DNA from: Diadema setosum
Taxonomy: Eukaryota; Echinodermata; Echinoidea; Diadematoida; Diadematidae
Length of the DNA: 64,000 bases
Direction: 5' to 3'
Assembly (NCBI GenBank): GCA_033980235.1
Contig: CM067067.1
Coordinates: 13,817,401 to 13,881,400, forward strand
Positions 59,124 to 64,000 of the stretch are shown here, piece by piece (within the stretch, counting starts at the first letter, position 1; every line of letters begins with the position of its first letter). The notes beneath the pieces were generated by a model, which was not told the origin of the DNA, ran no database searches, and saw only the letters and a list, made by a program, of their open reading frames with translations. The position numbers were made by a program, and so were the translations under genes.

Positions 59124-59863
59124 ATATATGTACCTAATGGCCTCCATTATTGACATATCACAACTATTTCAGCTAATAAAAAAAAGGTATAGAAGAGAGA
59201 GGAGGCGTGGAATGAGGAATGTTGAGAGATAGAGAATGCTACATGAAGTGTGAGGCTGAGACAGGAACAGAGTGACGTGGAGAGAGGAGAAACTAATAGA
59301 GGCTTGGGGAGGAGAAAAGGGAGGCACAGAGGGAGAGCAGGAGAAATGTAAGTATAACGGAGAAGAAGAAGAGGAGTGAGTAGGAGGAAAAAGGAAGGAA
59401 AGAAAGGGAAAGAAGCTGTATGTATCTGGGTAAGAGTAAAAATAGACAATTCAAACATAATGAAAATAAAGATGTAAGCACATTATTGCACTTCAGTTGA
59501 AATAAGGACATATAATGACATAAACATGTATCTATTTAAACTTGTACATATAAATACTTAGAATTACTCAATCTTCATACAAGTTCTTTATTTATCAAAG
59601 TATATACAGAAATAGATACGCTATATAGGCAATTCTGAACATATGCAAAACCAATAATGATACTATGATTCCGTCACTAAATAATTAAGTCTTAAACTTT
59701 CAACCAAATCCTTAAAGGATATATGCGTGTGTTCAAATTTCATGAACATAACTTGCTTCCTGTCTAATGTCTTATCTCTAATGTCTTAACCACTACCCTT
59801 TCAGACTCTGACTTGCACCACAAAGAATCATATATTGTTGGATAAAGCTCTCTTAGGACAGAA
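59124..59863. other. Unassigned DNA with purine-rich tract
   Basis: A GA-rich stretch lies at 59180-59410. No gene recognised. Confidence 0.5.
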
Positions 59864-62800
59864 CACAGCCAGCTGGCCGCTGGCTCTGCAGCACTACGCA
59901 CTCCGTACACCCCCTGCACACAGCCAGCTGGCCGCTGGCTCTGCAGCACTACGCACTCCGTACACCCCCTGCACACAGCCAGCTGGCCGCTGGCTCTGCA
60001 GCACTACGCACTCCGTACACCCCCTGCACACAGCCAGCTGGCCGCTGGCTCTGCAGCACTACGCACTCCGTACACCCCCTGCACACAGCCAGCTGGCCGC
60101 TGGCTCTGCAGCACTACGCACTCCGTACACCCCCTGCACACAGCCAGCTGGCCGCTGGCTCTGCAGCACTACGCACTCCGTACACCCCCTGCACACAGCC
60201 AGCTGGCCGCTGGCTCTGCAGCACTACGCACTCCGTACACCCCCTGCACACAGCCAGCTGGCCGCTGGCTCTGCAGCACTACGCACTCCGTACACCCCCT
60301 GCACACAGCCAGCTGGCCGCTGGCTCTGCAGCACTACGCACTCCGTACACCCCCTGCACACAGCCAGCTGGCCGCTGGCTCTGCAGCACTACGCACTCCG
60401 TACACCCCCTGCACACAGCCAGCTGGCCGCTGGCTCTGCAGCACTACGCACTCCGTACACCCCCTGCACACAGCCAGCTGGCCGCTGGCTCTGCAGCACT
60501 ACGCACTCCGTACACCCCCTGCACACAGCCAGCTGGCCGCTGGCTCTGCAGCACTACGCACTCCGTACACCCCCTGCACACAGCCAGCTGGCCGCTGGCT
60601 CTGCAGCACTACGCACTCCGTACACCCCCTGCACACAGCCAGCTGGCCGCTGGCTCTGCAGCACTACGCACTCCGTACACCCCCTGCACACAGCCAGCTG
60701 GCCGCTGGCTCTGCAGCACTACGCACTCCGTACACCCCCTGCACACAGCCAGCTGGCCGCTGGCTCTGCAGCACTACGCACTCCGTACACCCCCTGCACA
60801 CAGCCAGCTGGCCGCTGGCTCTGCAGCACTACGCACTCCGTACACCCCCTGCACACAGCCAGCTGGCCGCTGGCTCTGCAGCACTACGCACTCCGTACAC
60901 CCCCTGCACACAGCCAGCTGGCCGCTGGCTCTGCAGCACTACGCACTCCGTACACCCCCTGCACACAGCCAGCTGGCCGCTGGCTCTGCAGCACTACGCA
61001 CTCCGTACACCCCCTGCACACAGCCAGCTGGCCGCTGGCTCTGCAGCACTACGCACTCCGTACACCCCCTGCACACAGCCAGCTGGCCGCTGGCTCTGCA
61101 GCACTACGCACTCCGTACACCCCCTGCACACAGCCAGCTGGCCGCTGGCTCTGCAGCACTACGCACTCCGTACACCCCCTGCACACAGCCAGCTGGCCGC
61201 TGGCTCTGCAGCACTACGCACTCCGTACACCCCCTGCACACAGCCAGCTGGCCGCTGGCTCTGCAGCACTACGCACTCCGTACACCCCCTGCACACAGCC
61301 AGCTGGCCGCTGGCTCTGCAGCACTACGCACTCCGTACACCCCCTGCACACAGCCAGCTGGCCGCTGGCTCTGCAGCACTACGCACTCCGTACACCCCCT
61401 GCACACAGCCAGCTGGCCGCTGGCTCTGCAGCACTACGCACTCCGTACACCCCCTGCACACAGCCAGCTGGCCGCTGGCTCTGCAGCACTACGCACTCCG
61501 TACACCCCCTGCACACAGCCAGCTGGCCGCTGGCTCTGCAGCACTACGCACTCCGTACACCCCCTGCACACAGCCAGCTGGCCGCTGGCTCTGCAGCACT
61601 ACGCACTCCGTACACCCCCTGCACACAGCCAGCTGGCCGCTGGCTCTGCAGCACTACGCACTCCGTACACCCCCTGCACACAGCCAGCTGGCCGCTGGCT
61701 CTGCAGCACTACGCACTCCGTACACCCCCTGCACACAGCCAGCTGGCCGCTGGCTCTGCAGCACTACGCACTCCGTACACCCCCTGCACACAGCCAGCTG
61801 GCCGCTGGCTCTGCAGCACTACGCACTCCGTACACCCCCTGCACACAGCCAGCTGGCCGCTGGCTCTGCAGCACTACGCACTCCGTACACCCCCTGCACA
61901 CAGCCAGCTGGCCGCTGGCTCTGCAGCACTACGCACTCCGTACACCCCCTGCACACAGCCAGCTGGCCGCTGGCTCTGCAGCACTACGCACTCCGTACAC
62001 CCCCTGCACACAGCCAGCTGGCCGCTGGCTCTGCAGCACTACGCACTCCGTACACCCCCTGCACACAGCCAGCTGGCCGCTGGCTCTGCAGCACTACGCA
62101 CTCCGTACACCCCCTGCACACAGCCAGCTGGCCGCTGGCTCTGCAGCACTACGCACTCCGTACACCCCCTGCACACAGCCAGCTGGCCGCTGGCTCTGCA
62201 GCACTACGCACTCCGTACACCCCCTGCACACAGCCAGCTGGCCGCTGGCTCTGCAGCACTACGCACTCCGTACACCCCCTGCACACAGCCAGCTGGCCGC
62301 TGGCTCTGCAGCACTACGCACTCCGTACACCCCCTGCACACAGCCAGCTGGCCGCTGGCTCTGCAGCACTACGCACTCCGTACACCCCCTGCACACAGCC
62401 AGCTGGCCGCTGGCTCTGCAGCACTACGCACTCCGTACACCCCCTGCACACAGCCAGCTGGCCGCTGGCTCTGCAGCACTACGCACTCCGTACACCCCCT
62501 GCACACAGCCAGCTGGCCGCTGGCTCTGCAGCACTACGCACTCCGTACACCCCCTGCACACAGCCAGCTGGCCGCTGGCTCTGCAGCACTACGCACTCCG
62601 TACACCCCCTGCACACAGCCAGCTGGCCGCTGGCTCTGCAGCACTACGCACTCCGTACACCCCCTGCACACAGCCAGCTGGCCGCTGGCTCTGCAGCACT
62701 ACGCACTCCGTACACCCCCTGCACACAGCCAGCTGGCCGCTGGCTCTGCAGCACTACGCACTCCGTACACCCCCTGCACACAGCCAGCTGGCCGCTGGCT

Positions 62801-64000
62801 CTGCAGCACTACGCACTCCGTACACCCCCTGCACACAGCCAGCTGGCCGCTGGCTCTGCAGCACTACGCACTCCGTACACCCCCTGCACACAGCCAGCTG
62901 GCCGCTGGCTCTGCAGCACTACGCACTCCGTACACCCCCTGCACACAGCCAGCTGGCCGCTGGCTCTGCAGCACTACGCACTCCGTACACCCCCTGCACA
63001 CAGCCAGCTGGCCGCTGGCTCTGCAGCACTACGCACTCCGTACACCCCCTGCACACAGCCAGCTGGCCGCTGGCTCTGCAGCACTACGCACTCCGTACAC
63101 CCCCTGCACACAGCCAGCTGGCCGCTGGCTCTGCAGCACTACGCACTCCGTACACCCCCTGCACACAGCCAGCTGGCCGCTGGCTCTGCAGCACTACGCA
63201 CTCCGTACACCCCCTGCACACAGCCAGCTGGCCGCTGGCTCTGCAGCACTACGCACTCCGTACACCCCCTGCACACAGCCAGCTGGCCGCTGGCTCTGCA
63301 GCACTACGCACTCCGTACACCCCCTGCACACAGCCAGCTGGCCGCTGGCTCTGCAGCACTACGCACTCCGTACACCCCCTGCACACAGCCAGCTGGCCGC
63401 TGGCTCTGCAGCACTACGCACTCCGTACACCCCCTGCACACAGCCAGCTGGCCGCTGGCTCTGCAGCACTACGCACTCCGTACACCCCCTGCACACAGCC
63501 AGCTGGCCGCTGGCTCTGCAGCACTACGCACTCCGTACACCCCCTGCACACAGCCAGCTGGCCGCTGGCTCTGCAGCACTACGCACTCCGTACACCCCCT
63601 GCACACAGCCAGCTGGCCGCTGGCTCTGCAGCACTACGCACTCCGTACACCCCCTGCACACAGCCAGCTGGCCGCTGGCTCTGCAGCACTACGCACTCCG
63701 TACACCCCCTGCACACAGCCAGCTGGCCGCTGGCTCTGCAGCACTACGCACTCCGTACACCCCCTGCACACAGCCAGCTGGCCGCTGGCTCTGCAGCACT
63801 ACGCACTCCGTACACCCCCTGCACACAGCCAGCTGGCCGCTGGCTCTGCAGCACTACGCACTCCGTACACCCCCTGCACACAGCCAGCTGGCCGCTGGCT
63901 CTGCAGCACTACGCACTCCGTACACCCCCTGCACACAGCCAGCTGGCCGCTGGCTCTGCAGCACTACGCACTCCGTACACCCCCTGCACACAGCCAGCTG
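59864..64000. repeat. 55-bp satellite, about 75 units, apparently perfect
   Basis: Head-to-tail 55-bp unit beginning CACAGCCAGCTGGCCGCTGG and containing GCAGCACTACGCACTCCGTA. I saw no mismatch between units. Each unit has a 7-bp inverted repeat AGCCAGC-TGGCC-GCTGGCT. It is GC-rich against AT-rich flanks. The array reaches the window edge, so its true length is unknown. Confidence 0.97.

Noticed and set aside
59864..64000. CRISPR-like array
   Set aside because: A pure tandem repeat with no variable spacers, in an animal genome.

Overview
The window is nuclear DNA from an animal. It has spliced genes with GT-AG introns, a tRNA-derived SINE, many TIR-bounded non-autonomous elements, LTR elements and a satellite. 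A foldback element with 15-bp subrepeats in its arms resembles the TU elements described from sea urchin, so a marine deuterostome invertebrate (echinoderm-like) is my best guess. No species was identified.

Two host genes lie head to head. IAH1 (SGNH/GDSL esterase, isoamyl acetate-hydrolysing esterase homologue) is on the minus strand. Its first coding exon is at 10676-10732 and it runs off the left edge after an exon at 672-780. It carries two homologous versions of exon 3 (4276-4474 and 1580-1778). Both are exactly 199 nt with the same splice phases, which is the arrangement expected of mutually exclusive exons. MARS1 (cytosolic methionyl-tRNA synthetase) is on the plus strand. I resolved 19 coding exons from 13328 to 32527 that join in frame to 936 codons plus stop, with an N-terminal GST-like domain, class I catalytic core, zinc knuckles, anticodon-binding domain and C-terminal WHEP domain.

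The introns and the right half are filled with mobile elements. These are: a TU-like foldback element (5310-7367); several MITE families with members in both genes; a Tigger/pogo-like MITE (22319-22761); a SINE (about 20210-20432); and two copies (26821-28080, 37148-38531) of an element with Helentron/HINE-like ends that carries arrays of AGGTCA half-sites. A near-intact Ty3/gypsy element of the CsRn1 type (38552-44738) has a 4-bp target duplication, LTRs that differ by one substitution and one CT-run length change, a tRNA-Trp-type primer site, and a gag-pol -1 frameshift signal. Its pol frame is broken by one in-frame TAG.

From 45.9 to 52.1 kb there is a cluster of one MITE family, with two other elements nested inside one copy. 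Two reverse-orientation solo LTRs follow (55425-56550, 57978-59123). The last 4.1 kb is a 55-bp satellite, apparently perfect, with about 75 units, reaching the window edge. I found no bacterial genes, CRISPR array or rRNA.
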